A stretch of DNA of 64,000 nt from Hymenobacter canadensis (GCF_027359925.1 NZ_CP114768.1:62001-126000), one strand, 5' to 3'. Positions 8,849-19,000 are shown, numbered from the stretch's first letter. A program made the numbers and translations. Notes: generated by a model from the letters alone, not told the origin.

Positions 8849-9676
8849 GCGGAAGGCCAGGGAATGCGGCAAGCCAACCAGAGTGAGGGCCGGCAGGCCA
8901 AAGCAGGAAGTAGTGGTGGGTTGCGTTGCTTTGATCCAGAAGGGTTTCATGCACCAAAGCAACGCAACCCCACCGCACAAGTCACGGCAATTCGGCTGAA
9001 GACGCCCAGGTTAGCCCTGAATGAACCCACAGCTCCCGTGAATCAGTTACTCCGGCTGCCCGGCATCCCGCTTGGCTTACCCAGGCTGTCAGAAAGCCTC
9101 GTTACTTCCAACTGTTTTGGTGACCAGTAGTAGCCCAAGGGACAAACAGGGTTATTTGAATAATTTTAATTATACTGTATTATCTGCAAATTATCGACCC
9201 GTGAAACATCCAAGCGCGTGCTGCGTTGCTGAAGGAATCTTAAAGTAGAAGGCCCCGCCGCAACTGGCAGCTTTCGAGGATGATTTACCCTGGAGGTAAT
9301 AGCCAAGACCTTGATTGGGCGCAAGTGCATGACATGCTGATGTTTGTAAAAAAAATGTCCTTCAAAGACTTTTGCGATATGTAAAGCGCATCCTTTAAGG
9401 GTTCCTAACAACTGAAATTCAAATACTTAGCTAAACACAAAACTTCCTGTTGTGATGGTTTGCTTCCAAAATCCCCAAGCTATTACGGGATAAGCACCAT
9501 GATTTCCTCCAGCCAGCCTGCGGCCTTGCGCGGTATTGCTTCCGGCCAAACTATCTGATGGGTGCAGTAAGCCACCAACCCCTAGCAATGAGTATCACTG
9601 GCACCGGACTGAGGCTACTGGTTTTTGCTTACCACCACTACGCCATGCCAGCTTTACGCTTCCTCCATTTGTCGTT
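8849..9676. other. intergenic, 828 bp, with a hairpin and an AT-richer core
   Basis: Holds the hairpin at 8914-8974 and one unit of an imperfect direct repeat: GCTGAAGACGCC...CCCTGAATGA at 8680-8709 is echoed at 8995-9024. From about 9140 to 9480 the sequence is clearly more AT-rich than its surroundings. A minus-strand open frame at 9166-9411 has no signal, domain or plausible start and I do not call it. Confidence 0.5.
8914..8974. repeat. 19-bp inverted repeat (hairpin)
   Basis: GGTGGGTTGCGTTGCTTTG (8914-8932) is complementary to 8955-8974, which has one extra C; the loop is 22 bases. No T-run follows on either strand. It could be a transcription stop, a decayed mobile-element end or a protein-binding site. 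Confidence 0.65.
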
Positions 9677-10132
9677 ATGATTGTCCTGCCCGAGTTTCCC
9701 GTGATCAAAGTGCAGTACGCTCCGGAGGTTACCCTCCTTCGGGCCGGGTGGCAGGCCGGACAACCGCTCACGCGGTTTCCGGAGGCCTTGCACCTGCTTA
9801 TGCAATTCAGCTGCAAGCATACGGTAAGGAACTGGCTGATAGATATGCAGGGCCTGCCTCAGATCGGGCCCCAGGAATTGGACTGGATCCTCCAGCACTG
9901 GTTTCCTGCCATGGGTGGCACTCCCGTCGAAGATTTACTTCTGGTATTGCCCTCCGACCTGCATAATGAGCTAGTTGCCCTCACTCCCCTGCATGACAGC
10001 AACATTGCGCCTAGCTTTGCCATTCACTACTTTTCCGACTGTCAGGGAGCTTTGCACTATCTTATTGAGCAGCAGCAGATAGTTGATCGGCTATGCGAGG
10101 AATGGGACCAGGCAAGTGGTTCCGGGTGCTGA
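9677..10132 (+). CDS. STAS/SpoIIAA-like small protein (paralogue family member 2)
   Basis: 151 aa, no signal peptide. It follows the shared pattern: strand and helix, then NWLIDMQGLPQIGPQELDWI carrying the L-x-D position, a W within the following helix (QHWFPA), a hydrophobic strand (DLLLVLPSD) and a late strand plus helix (AIHYFSDCQGALHYL). The ATG at 9677 starts MIVLPEFPVIKVQY; the frame is open 47 codons further upstream but that part has no similarity to the paralogues. It differs from the others in being on the plus strand and in having Y-L instead of W-L near the end. Function unknown. Confidence 0.65.
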   Translation: MIVLPEFPVIKVQYAPEVTLLRAGWQAGQPLTRFPEALHLLMQFSCKHTVRNWLIDMQGLPQIGPQELDWILQHWFPAMGGTPVEDLLLVLPSDLHNELVALTPLHDSNIAPSFAIHYFSDCQGALHYLIEQQQIVDRLCEEWDQASGSGC

Positions 10133-10255
10133 CCCGCAAACAATAACGAGTATATAAACTGCCTGTTCACGAACGCGCGGTCAGTCAGCAATGACTGCAC
10201 ACTGGCATCAGATCATCCGTCTTCCACCCAGAAGCAAGGGTGCGGCGAGTGCGAC

Positions 10256-10444
10256 TTATCCTCGTGATTCCGGCTGGCGGGTTGACATGACCGTCGTAGG
10301 CGCCTGGGGCGCCGCCGGCTCTGTTTCCGTTGTTACCAGCGCTACGGCATAGACAAGTCCTGCCAGCAAGCCCTGCAACAGCACGAGTAGCAGCACCAGC
10401 CTCAGGCAGGGAATTGAGCGACGAAAAGCAGGCAAACCAGGCAT
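10256..10444 (-). CDS. short membrane-anchored hypothetical protein
   Basis: 62 codons. The N-terminus MPGLPAFRRSIPCLRLVLLL with its Arg residues followed by a hydrophobic run to about residue 38 reads as a signal anchor, followed by a short Thr/Pro-rich tail (TETEPAAPQAPTTV). The longer minus-strand frame at 10185-10610 runs in another register and overlaps the next gene, so it was not preferred. No family recognised; the strand arrangement with the next gene would allow co-transcription. Confidence 0.3.
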   Translation of the reverse strand: MPGLPAFRRSIPCLRLVLLLVLLQGLLAGLVYAVALVTTETEPAAPQAPTTVMSTRQPESRG

Positions 10445-10510
10445 CAGAGACGGAGCGTACAGATGTTGAAAGTACGTCCGTACGTCCCGTAAGCACCACC
10501 ACTATCAGCC

Positions 10511-10999
10511 TTAAGCCACCCAATAGAAGGGTGAACGCACCCAGGCACCCGTTGAGGCCATCGAAGAAAAGACCGGAGCGCGCGCGATAAGCAAACCAAA
10601 TGTCAGCCACTCCAGCGCCATGTCGTAGTCCGAGGCCGTGAAAAACTGAATATCCAGATCAGCCCTGCCTACTAACGCTGGGTTCAGTACCAGGTGCTCC
10701 ACCATGAAGCTGCTGTACACGTCTTGTGGCAGCAGTATGGCCAGCTGCGCCGGGGCCATGGCCTGCAACACCGGCAGGCAATGCGTGTGTAGCCATTCCT
10801 GTACTTCCACCGGCAGAGGAGGAAGTTGCCCTACGTCGACCAGCAACTTAAACGGGCGGGCATGGGAGCAGCATCTGCTGTGCTGCAGCAACTCCAACCA
10901 CTGCGCTTCCAGTGGCTTGGTCCCGGACCAATGCAAAACGTGCATGCCGGAGCAGGTCTCTGGGTCAGGAGCGCAACAGAAGGCATCAGGGACAGGCAT
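10511..10999 (-). CDS. STAS/SpoIIAA-like small protein (paralogue family member 3)
   Basis: 162 aa, no signal peptide. The family core is visible: HVLHWSGTKPLEAQWLELLQ as first strand and helix, FKLLVDVGQLPPLPVEVQEW with the L-x-D position and W, a hydrophobic strand (AQLAILLPQD), and IQFFTASDYDMALEWLTFG matching the terminal F-x5-A-x-x-WL motif. The C-terminal 25 residues or so extend beyond the paralogues, which suggests drift near the end or a lost stop codon. It lies 378 bp from member 2 and is convergent with it. Function unknown. Confidence 0.6.
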   Translation of the reverse strand: MPVPDAFCCAPDPETCSGMHVLHWSGTKPLEAQWLELLQHSRCCSHARPFKLLVDVGQLPPLPVEVQEWLHTHCLPVLQAMAPAQLAILLPQDVYSSFMVEHLVLNPALVGRADLDIQFFTASDYDMALEWLTFGLLIARAPVFSSMASTGAWVRSPFYWVA

Positions 11000-11259
11000 A
11001 GCTTTCTGACTGGATTTACTGTCGAGTTGCGGAAAACAGCTGCTGTAATGGCTTGATCAGATACACTCTACGCTATGCGAATGGCCGGATTTGCTGGATG
11101 CTCGTCTTTTAGCTTGATGTGATACACTTGATAACCAACGCAATGACCTGCTACTAAGAGGAAAGAAGCAGGTCAGAGAGCAAGCAGCTGTACCAGTTGC
11201 TTCAAGCCGTTCTGGCTGTGGGGGCTGACAGGCTTTCTAAAGGCCTTGCCGGAAAGCCG

Positions 11260-11589
11260 TTAGGGCAGCCGGGTAAGCTGGACGATTACGGCGGACGGAT
11301 TCGGCTGGGCCTCCAGCTGCAACAGGCGCTGGTACTGCTCCGGCTGTAGCACTTCCTGCAGCGCGGTGTGATACGGCCGGATTGCGGTGCCTGTAGTCTG
11401 GGCGCTCAGGTGCTGGTGGGTAAGGCTACGCAGCTGGGTGCTCTGGGCTCCCTGCAGGCGTAAGGCAGAGGTCAGAAACGTCGTAATCTGCAGGGTGGAG
11501 CGGCGGATGTCCTCCTTTTCCGTTTCGGTAGGCTCAGAAGCAAACCAGGAACTGACAAACAAGAGCAGGCAAAGGCAGAGGTGCAGCAT
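11260..11589 (-). CDS. Spy/LTXXQ-like periplasmic protein (paralogue 1)
   Basis: 109 aa with a signal peptide (MLHLCLCLLLFVSSWFAS). The mature part is all-helical: a first helix with LQGAQSTQLRSLTHQH and a second with YHTALQEVLQPEQYQRLLQL. The second segment matches the 'L-x-P-E-Q-Y' repeat seen in all Spy-like proteins of this window and fits the CpxP/Spy class of small periplasmic chaperone or metal-sensor-like proteins. Role inferred from family only. The gene is on the same strand as, and about 100 bp downstream of, the small carboxypeptidase-domain gene. Confidence 0.65.
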   Translation of the reverse strand: MLHLCLCLLLFVSSWFASEPTETEKEDIRRSTLQITTFLTSALRLQGAQSTQLRSLTHQHLSAQTTGTAIRPYHTALQEVLQPEQYQRLLQLEAQPNPSAVIVQLTRLP

Positions 11590-11695
11590 ACAAGCAGGTG
11601 AGTGAGGAAACGAGAAACGAGGAAATGGTGGTCGACTAATGTCTTGTAGTCATTCGCTCCCGGGAGGGCAGTACCTCATCACCCCGGAGCCTGCC

Positions 11696-12103
11696 TTATA
11701 ATTCGCGCACGACTCCCGTTGCCGGCAGCACAGGCGCTGGCTTGCTGGCCAATAGAATCCGCAGATTGTTTTGATTTTTAGTGCTGATGGTGACAATTTG
11801 CTCTTCCCGCCCGGCGTACGCACATACCAACTGCACAGGACCGGCGGTCAGATTTACGGGCAGCACAAAGGCGCCGTCTGCGTCGGTCGCGACAACCTGC
11901 CGCGTCCCGGCTATCATTAGCGTCGCTCCGCTTAACGGTTCGTCAGCTTCGGTGAGTACGGTTCCCAGCAGCAGGAATTCCTGTTGCGTGTTAGGAAGGC
12001 CGTTCGATTCCATTTTGGGTACGAGCAAGGCAATACGTTGTGCGTGCGCGGGCGAAGTCAGCAGCAGGGTGGCAAGCAGCAGAGTCGTAGAGCGGAGAAG
12101 CAT
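11696..12103 (-). CDS. secreted carboxypeptidase-like regulatory domain protein
   Basis: 135 aa. After a signal peptide (MLLRSTTLLLATLLLTSPAHA) nearly the whole mature protein is one CarboxypepD_reg-like / CNA-B type beta-sandwich: LLGTVLTEADEPLSGATLMI, then DADGAFVLPVNLTAGPVQL. This is the same domain that precedes the plugs of the TonB receptors, here standing alone. It may be a remnant of a longer surface protein or a small accessory of the neighbouring receptor at 12307-15003, which lies upstream on the same strand but is separated by a terminator. Function unknown. Confidence 0.7.
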   Translation of the reverse strand: MLLRSTTLLLATLLLTSPAHAQRIALLVPKMESNGLPNTQQEFLLLGTVLTEADEPLSGATLMIAGTRQVVATDADGAFVLPVNLTAGPVQLVCAYAGREEQIVTISTKNQNNLRILLASKPAPVLPATGVVREL

Positions 12104-12135
12104 AGCGGTGTGTGGGGTGGCGTATCAGAATAGAA

Positions 12136-12143
12136 CAAAACTA
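12136..12143 (-). promoter_or_regulatory. candidate -7 box (TAGTTTTG) for the carboxypeptidase-domain gene
   Basis: On the minus strand this octamer fits the Bacteroidota TAnnTTTG box and would start transcription about 25-30 bases before the ATG at 12103. No clear TTTG was found at the -33 position, so the call is moderate at best. Confidence 0.4.
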
Positions 12144-12243
12144 CTACTGGGAATTATCCGGTTTTTAGCTGCTCGCTCAATCGTCGTTTCTACGAAGCGA
12201 ATGCACCGCTACGCTACGCGAGTTTCCCACCCCGGGAAACAAA

Positions 12244-12270
12244 CAGCCTCTCCCGGTTAGGGAGAGGCTG
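12244..12270 (-). terminator. intrinsic terminator downstream of the TonB receptor gene
   Basis: Perfect 11-bp stem CAGCCTCTCCC / GGGAGAGGCTG with a five-base loop. On the minus strand it is followed by TTTGTTT. It lies 37 bases past the stop codon of the receptor at 12307-15003 and should separate it from the downstream small genes. Confidence 0.85.
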
Positions 12271-12306
12271 TGGGAATAAATGAGTCAACAGGCAATGAAT
12301 GAGCAA

Positions 12307-15003
12307 TTAACGCACCTCCAGCCGCAGGCCCATATACACCTGTCGTCCCAGATCAGGACCACCATAGATCTGAACCTGGTGCACATCCGCCAGGTTGGTA
12401 CCCCCACCTCTTAGTGTCAGGCCACTTTTGCCCAGCGTGTAGGCTACGCTCGCGTCCAACGAGGAGTAGGTAGGGACGTTGCCCAGGGCAAACGGCGTTT
12501 CGTAGCGGAAGCCCTGCACCCAGCGGTAGTCCATGCTGTAGCGCAGCCGGCCCGTTTCGCCCCGCAGCCCCAGGTTGTACTTGTGCTTGGGCGTATTGAA
12601 GTAGCTTAGCTCGCCGGCCGGAGTTTCATCCAGGAAGCTATAGGTGTAGTTGGCATTCACTGCCAGGGGTTTGGCAATGGCCAGCGTCAGATCGGCCACC
12701 GCCCCACCCGAACCCGTGGTTCCGCTTATGCTGTAGGCCGTCTGCACGACACGCACCGGGCTGCCGGGCTGGTTGAGGGTAGCCAGTTCTGCGGGCGACG
12801 GCCGGCTGCCATCGGTTTTGCTGATCAGGTTCCGGATGCCCACCAGGTTCCGGTAGTGGTTGTAGTAGTAGCTTACGTCCAGCGTTAGGCGCTGGCCCAG
12901 CAGACCATGGTAGCCTACCTCCGCCGTCTGCACCCGCTCCAAATCCAAGGCATCGAGGCGCACCAGGGTGGTGGCCGGGTCCACGCCCGGCGTCAGCACA
13001 TCCAGTGAATAGCCGTCAAAGCCCCGGCCTACGTTGCCCAGCAGGATGGCTTGCCCGACATCCAGCCGCGAGTACTGATAAAGCTGCGTGGGGGCGCTGT
13101 AGGCCTGGCCCAGGCTGCCCCGGAAATTGTGCTGCCGCTGCTCGCCGGCCGACACAACGGCCGAAGCGCGGGGAGAAACCACCGTGTTGAAATTGCGGAA
13201 GGCGTCGACCCGTGCCGCCAAGGCCAGCCGCAGGTGCCGGTCCAGTAAGGTGCGGGTAGCCTGCCCGTAGCCGCTGTACTGGTAATTGCGAATTTTCTCC
13301 TCCGGTGAGGACTGAGCGAACAGGTTGCCCCCCTCGCTGCCCAGCCGGAACTGCCGGTACTCGGCGCCTACCAGAACGTCGGCAAAGCGTACCGGCACCG
13401 TGTACTGACCACTCACGTTCCGAATGCTGGAAGCGGCATCAATGCGGGCTCCCTGGCCCGGCAAACTAGTGCCCGCTACCCGGCTTCGCACGGCATTAAA
13501 CTCTTCCGCGCCAGGGGTAAGCTGCAAGGATGCGGTGGCCGACTTGGCGGCCTGGTGCGCACCGGTCACATTGCCGGGACTGGCAGTCAGAAACTGGGTA
13601 TATACCTGCTCGTAAATGCCGAAATACTGCTGAGCGTAGCTGAGCTGTGCCGGGCCGGTGCGCGGATCTACGCTGGTTTGCATGTAAGCCCCCAGCAGGC
13701 TCATGTCGTAGGTGTCGCCACCCTGATCCTGGCTGCTGTAGGCGCGCAGAAACCAGCTGCCGCCGTTCAGCTCCAGGTGGTGCAGGTGCGTATCGGCTTG
13801 CTTTACCCGAAACCGGCTGGCACTCTGAAACGCCGCGTCGGAGCGGGTAAAGCGGTACTCATACAAGGCTTTCACCCGCGGCGTCAGCAGATACGCCAGG
13901 GACGGGTTGAGGCGGAAGTTGCGCGCCCGGTCGTCCCGGGCTACTATCTCCTTCTCCGTCCAGCCCGGCATGTAGATGGTCTGCCCTGCCAGCGCTCCAC
14001 TCCGGAACGTGTTGCCGATGTCGCCGTAGCGGTTTACCGCATTGTAGCCCCGCACATCCTGGCGGGAGTTGTTGGTCGGGTCTACCAGCAGGCTCTGGGC
14101 CTCATCAGAAGCGGCCAGCCAATCGTTGGCCTGGAAGGCACTACCGGTTACTTTCAGGGCGAGCTTATCGCCGAGGCGCTGGGCATACCGCAGCTGCCCC
14201 TGCAGCATCGAGCGGGAGCCCCCCCGGATTTCCACCGCCAGGCCCGGATACTGAAAGGCGTCCTTGGAATTAATCAGCACCACCCCGCTCAAGGCATTGA
14301 CCCCGTAGAGCGCGGAGGCTGGCCCGTGCAGTACATCCACTCCAGCTATGTCAATTTCCGGCAGGCCCTGCAGGTTGCCCAGGTTGGCGCTCAGGCTCGG
14401 CGACTGCACGTCCACGTAATCGACGAGCTGCAGCGTGCGGGTGGTTTGCAGCGCGTTGAACCCGCGGGTGCTCAGGTTGGTGAGCAGCATACTGGCGGCA
14501 TTGCCGTCCACCGATTTCAGGTGCGTGAGCGTGCCGTACACTTCCGGCGTAGGTGAATCAGCCAGACGCTGCTCCCCCACGTGGTCGAGCGTAACCGGCA
14601 CGCGCAGCACGTTTTCCGGCTTGCGGGAAGCCGCCGTGGTTACCTCCCCGCGGTCGGCCGCACCGGCGGCGGCCAGCACCAGCTGCAGTTCCTGCCCCGC
14701 TCCCTGGCGGGGTAGCTCAAACACCTGCGACGTAAAACCAGCCCGGGTGAGAACCAGGCGCGCCGGCTCAGGGCCATCCAGCCGGATGCGCAGGCTGAAG
14801 CGGCCTTCCGCGTCTGAGAGGGCGCTGTAAAAGGTGTTTTCCACCGCCACCAGCACATTGGCCACTGGCGTATTATTCTGGTCGCTTATCCGGCCAGTTA
14901 CCACTTCACTGGTTTGCTGAATGTTGACGGCCGGGGCCTGGGCAGCGGCAAGGCCGGGGCTTGTTAGTAGCAAGGCAAGATGTAGCGTACGAATTGCGGA
15001 CAT
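12307..15003 (-). CDS. TonB-dependent receptor with carboxypeptidase-like domain
   Basis: 898 aa outer-membrane receptor. Signal peptide at residues 1-21 (LALLLTSPGLAAAQA), CarboxypepD_reg-like domain about 30-115 (VTGRISDQNNTPVANVLVAV), plug about 130-250 (LLTNLSTRGFNALQTTRTLQ, LPEIDIAGVDVLHGPASALY) and a barrel to the final strand (YMGLRLEV). It has the form of CirA/FecA-like receptors with a monocistronic layout. A good Bacteroidota promoter lies at 15073-15101 and a terminator at 12244-12270, so it is probably a single-gene transcription unit. It is divergent from the LytTR regulator, which could regulate it. Substrate unknown. Confidence 0.94.
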   Translation of the reverse strand: MSAIRTLHLALLLTSPGLAAAQAPAVNIQQTSEVVTGRISDQNNTPVANVLVAVENTFYSALSDAEGRFSLRIRLDGPEPARLVLTRAGFTSQVFELPRQGAGQELQLVLAAAGAADRGEVTTAASRKPENVLRVPVTLDHVGEQRLADSPTPEVYGTLTHLKSVDGNAASMLLTNLSTRGFNALQTTRTLQLVDYVDVQSPSLSANLGNLQGLPEIDIAGVDVLHGPASALYGVNALSGVVLINSKDAFQYPGLAVEIRGGSRSMLQGQLRYAQRLGDKLALKVTGSAFQANDWLAASDEAQSLLVDPTNNSRQDVRGYNAVNRYGDIGNTFRSGALAGQTIYMPGWTEKEIVARDDRARNFRLNPSLAYLLTPRVKALYEYRFTRSDAAFQSASRFRVKQADTHLHHLELNGGSWFLRAYSSQDQGGDTYDMSLLGAYMQTSVDPRTGPAQLSYAQQYFGIYEQVYTQFLTASPGNVTGAHQAAKSATASLQLTPGAEEFNAVRSRVAGTSLPGQGARIDAASSIRNVSGQYTVPVRFADVLVGAEYRQFRLGSEGGNLFAQSSPEEKIRNYQYSGYGQATRTLLDRHLRLALAARVDAFRNFNTVVSPRASAVVSAGEQRQHNFRGSLGQAYSAPTQLYQYSRLDVGQAILLGNVGRGFDGYSLDVLTPGVDPATTLVRLDALDLERVQTAEVGYHGLLGQRLTLDVSYYYNHYRNLVGIRNLISKTDGSRPSPAELATLNQPGSPVRVVQTAYSISGTTGSGGAVADLTLAIAKPLAVNANYTYSFLDETPAGELSYFNTPKHKYNLGLRGETGRLRYSMDYRWVQGFRYETPFALGNVPTYSSLDASVAYTLGKSGLTLRGGGTNLADVHQVQIYGGPDLGRQVYMGLRLEVR

Positions 15004-15072
15004 AGGTGGTTCAAAAAGAGAAAAGAAGTAGCTTCGGCGCAGTGCTGATCAACGCCTGGCCGTGGGAATTGA

Positions 15073-15101
15073 CAAAGCTATCAGCCCCCACACGCAGCAA
15101 A
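15073..15101 (-). promoter_or_regulatory. Bacteroidota-type promoter of the TonB receptor gene
   Basis: On the minus strand TTTG (15098-15101), a 17-base spacer and TAGCTTTG (15073-15080) match the primary sigma consensus TTTG-N17-23-TAnnTTTG. Transcription would begin about 60 bases upstream of the ATG at 15003. Confidence 0.7.
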
Positions 15102-15261
15102 TCCGAGTATTGGTTGAACCGGCGGCTTTGCTTCCCGAAGTGGGGATTTCGCGGGGCGAATAGTACTTTTGCCGCAGCCGGTCCGGCACGGTCCGGCACG
15201 GGCCAAACAGCCCCCTGGGCGCCATCGGCGGCTGGCTCTCCTCCCTACTCCCTTATTGCCT

Positions 15262-16020
15262 ATGTCTTCCACCGCCTCTGCTGCCACTTCCCCGCTCACC
15301 TGCATCGTGGTGGATGACGACGCATCGGCCCGGGCTACGCTGGAGCATTTCGTATCCCTGACGCCCACGCTGAACCTGGTGGCGTCCTTCCCCGACGGGC
15401 TGCGCGCCCTGGAGTATTTCCGGGCGGGCAACGAGCCCGACATCATGTTTCTGGATGTGGAAATGCCCCATCTGAGCGGGCTGGATTTACTACGCCTGCT
15501 CGACGAGCCCCCCTCGGTTATCCTCATCACGGCGCACGCCGAGTTTGCCGTCGATGCCTTTGACCTACGGGTGGTGGACTACCTGATGAAGCCGTTCAAG
15601 TTTCCGCGCTTTATGCAGGCAGTAAAACGGCTGCAAAAGCCCGTCAAAGTATCTGCTCTCCCGGCTAGGGAGCCCATGGGCGGGCCGGCCGCGGCGAAAC
15701 TGCCGCCGTCGGGCCTGTTCGTCAAAGTCAACAACCGCCTTGTGCAGGTGCTGCTTGATGATATCGTGTACGTGGAAGCTTTAAGCAATTACGTGGTGTT
15801 GGTTACCACCAAGGGCAAGCAGATTGTGTACACGACGATGAAGGACTTTCATAAACGGCTGCCGGAAGGACGTTTTCTGCGGGTAAACCGGTCGTTCATC
15901 ATCCATACTCGCTGGATCGAGTCGCTCGACAACCACGATGTGCATTTAGTTGGGGGCCACACCGTGGCCATTGGCAAGTCCTACCGCGACGCATTTCTGG
16001 AAAAGCTGAACGTTAGCTAG
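15262..16020 (+). CDS. LytTR-family response regulator
   Basis: 252 aa. Receiver domain about 11-130: acidic cluster VVDDD, phospho-acceptor Asp65 in FLDVEMPHLSG, conserved Lys in DYLMKPFKF. A linker leads to a LytTR DNA-binding domain about 155-250 (FVKVNNRLVQVLLDDIVYVE, FLRVNRSFIIHTRWIESL). I chose the ATG at 15262, which starts the receiver after a short tail; the open frame extends 31 codons upstream without domain content. A possible -7 box TACTTTTG lies at 15164-15171. The gene ends overlapping the convergent hybrid kinase gene by four bases, and it has no LytS-type kinase next to it, so the hybrid kinase is the likely partner. Confidence 0.92.
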   Translation: MSSTASAATSPLTCIVVDDDASARATLEHFVSLTPTLNLVASFPDGLRALEYFRAGNEPDIMFLDVEMPHLSGLDLLRLLDEPPSVILITAHAEFAVDAFDLRVVDYLMKPFKFPRFMQAVKRLQKPVKVSALPAREPMGGPAAAKLPPSGLFVKVNNRLVQVLLDDIVYVEALSNYVVLVTTKGKQIVYTTMKDFHKRLPEGRFLRVNRSFIIHTRWIESLDNHDVHLVGGHTVAIGKSYRDAFLEKLNVS

Positions 16021-19000
16021 TGGGTTTGCTCGCGCAGCAGCAGTTGCCGCGCCTCTTCCAGGGTAAGCAGCACCCGGTGCGTAGCCTCCGTGAGCTGCCG
16101 CAGATCCAGGGGCGGGGCCTGCAGCGTAGCCAGCGCTTTCTGGGCCCGCCGGATGCCCAGCACCAGCAGGACCGGCCGAATCTGGTGCGCCAGCTGCCCG
16201 GCCGCCTCCCAATCGTTGCGGGCGGCGGCCTGGCGCAGCTCCTGCCCCCGTGTCGGCAGCTCCTGGAGGTACAAGGCAATCATGCGCTGCACGAATGCCT
16301 CATCGCCCTGCGCCTGGGCCCGTAGCATCCGTAATGCCCGGCCGGTAGTGGCGGGCAGCGCTGGCGGGGCCATAGCACCTGATGATGCGCCAAGTAAAGC
16401 GGCCAGGAGCTGCTTCGGCTCGAAGGGCTTGGGCAGATACCCGCTAAAACCACACTCGCGCCACTTCGCCGGATCGGCGTAGAGCACATTCGCGGTCATG
16501 GCTACTACGGGCAGGTTGGCCTGGCGGGCTTCCGGCTGCTCCCGCAGCCAGCGGGTCACCTGTTCCCCATCCATGCCCGGCAGCTGGATATCCATGAGTA
16601 CCACGTCAAAGTCCTGTTCTGTCAGCAGGCGCATGGCGGCTTCCCCGTCCAGGGCCGTGCTTACCTGCAGCTGCCACTGTTGCAGGGGATGAAGAGCCAG
16701 TTGCTGGTTGACCAAATTGTCTTCGACCAGCAGTACGCGCCGGATTCCGCGCCCGGCCAGTTGGGCTGCCACCTGCTGCCGGGTACGGCCGGCAGCAGCC
16801 GGGGCCGGGGCCGACGTTTTGGCCAGGGTAAGCGTGAAACAAAACGTGCTGCCTTGCCCCGGCACGCTTTCCACCCACAGGCGGCCCTGCATCTGCTCCA
16901 CGAGCCGGCGGCTGATGGCTAGTCCCAGACCCGTGCCGCCATACTCGCGGGCAATGGCCGGGCTGGCCTGCACAAACTCCTCAAAGATGCGCTCCTGCTG
17001 CGCCAGCTCAATGCCAATGCCCGTGTCGTGCACGCTGAAGCGGAAGGACTGGTGGGAGCTGGTTTCCTGCGTCAGTTCCAGCCGGAGCTCCACGCCGCCC
17101 CGTTCCGTGAACTTGAGCGCATTGCCCAGCAGATTGAGAATGATCTGGTTGAGCCGCAGAGCATCACCCAGTACCCAGGGGCAGGCGAGCTTCGGAAGCG
17201 TAAGCCGCAAAGTCAGCCCTTTCTCCCGGGCGCGATAGGTCAGCGTATCGACGGTAGTGCGCAGGGTCTGCGGCAAATGAAAGGTGCCGGCCTCCAGCTC
17301 CAGCTGGCCGGAAGTGGTGCGGGCGGCATCCAGCACGTTGTTGAGCAGCGCCAACAGATGATGGCTGGCCTGCTGCAGCGTTTGCACGTATTGCGCCTGG
17401 ACGCCGGTCAGGGAGGTATCGGCCAGCATCCGGCCCATACCCAGAATCCCATTGAGAGGGGTCCGGATTTCGTGGCTCATGTGGGCCAGAAACGTTTCCT
17501 TCGCCTGGGCGGCGGCTTCAGCCGCTTCCTTGGCCTGCCGTAGCTGTTGCTCCACTAAAATGCGGGGCGTAATGTCCTGGCTGTAGCCGATAACATAGGG
17601 GGACTGCCCGGGCTCGTCTACCCGGAAATTCGAGTACAGCAGATACCGGGGCTGCCCGTCCGAGTCGGGGAGATTCATGATGCCCCGCTGCTCGGGTTGG
17701 TGGGTGATGCCCGCCAGGTAGTCTTCCAGGGCCGGCCACTGCGCGGGCGGCAAGGCCGAGGAAAGATGCTGCCCGACCAGCTGCTCAGTGGGTGCGCCCA
17801 TAAACTGGACCGTGGCTGGGTTAACGGACTGCACGTAGCCCTGCAGGTCGTGGGTGATGATGAGGGCCTGAGAGTAGTTCATCAGGTCGCGGTACTGCTT
17901 CTCGCTGCGACGCAGGGCCTCCGTGGTCTGGCGCGTATCCGTAATGTCGGTGGCGACACTGATGACAATGCGGCTGCCGTCGGCGCGGACAACCGGGCGT
18001 TTGATTGCTCTAAACCACCGCGCTTCGCCGCTGGTCAGCGTGAAGGTCATTTCCACTTCCAGCTCCCGATTCAGGTCCAGGGCGCGCTGCTGGTCGGCGA
18101 TGTGGCGGGCCAGCTCGGCCGCTTCCACGGAGTTAGCGGCGGCGGTAGCGTGCCGCCCCTGGGCCGCTATCTGCTGGAAAGCCGGGTTGGCATACAAGGG
18201 CTGATGCTGCTCGTCCGTCACCAGCACCAGCGTAGGGCTGGCGTCCATGACTTCATTAATGAAAGACCGTTGGTCGTTGATCAGGTTCTCCTGCTGCTGG
18301 CCATGCGCTTCCGCCCGGACCCGGTCGGTGATATCAACCTGGTAGTCCAGCATCCGGCTCAGCTGGCCCCGCTCATCCAGAATCGGGAACAGGTGGCGTA
18401 GCCAGTGCCGCTCGCTACCGGCTTCCTCCCAGGCCATGGCCTGGCCCTGCCGGCGGGCCAGGTCGAACTCCTGGCGAAAGCGGCTGTCGGCAATAACCGG
18501 CTGGCCCCGCAGCTGCTGGCGCAGCGTTGCCTCGGGCTCTACGGCCCGGTTCAGAAACAGGTAGCGCTGGTCGGCATCATACACGGCCAGGCGTGCGGGC
18601 AGGGCGTTTAAGATACCCGCGTAAAAGTGCTGTTGCTCATCGAGCTGGCGCTCTGCCTGGCGCAGGGCAGTCACATCCGTCAGGTAGAGGTGCACAAATT
18701 CTTCCCCTGGGAAAGGCAAAATGCTTACCTGGTAATCCCGCCGGGCCAGCGTTACCTGATGGAATAGAAGTTGCCGGGCATGCAGGGCGGTCTGAATAAC
18801 TTTGCGTAGTCGTCGGGCCAGCTTTCCTTCCGGGTTCTCTTCGTACCAGGCTTGTAAGGGCGCGGCCGCGGCGTTGGCGTAGAGCAGTGCTCCCGTCTGG
18901 CTTAGCCGTAGAACTGGGTTGGGATTACCCTCCATCATGTGCTGGAGCACGGCTGCCCGCTCGCGCTCAGCCCACACGGCCGAAATATCCTGGTAGCTGA

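Noticed and set aside
9166..9411. 81-codon minus-strand frame in the AT-rich gap
   Set aside because: No recognisable protein features and no start context.
10185..10610. 141-codon minus-strand frame
   Set aside because: Overlaps the STAS-like gene at 10511; the 10256-10444 frame has a better membrane-anchor reading.
13555..14556. Long plus-strand frame opposite the second TonB receptor
   Set aside because: Antisense shadow of a well-supported receptor.
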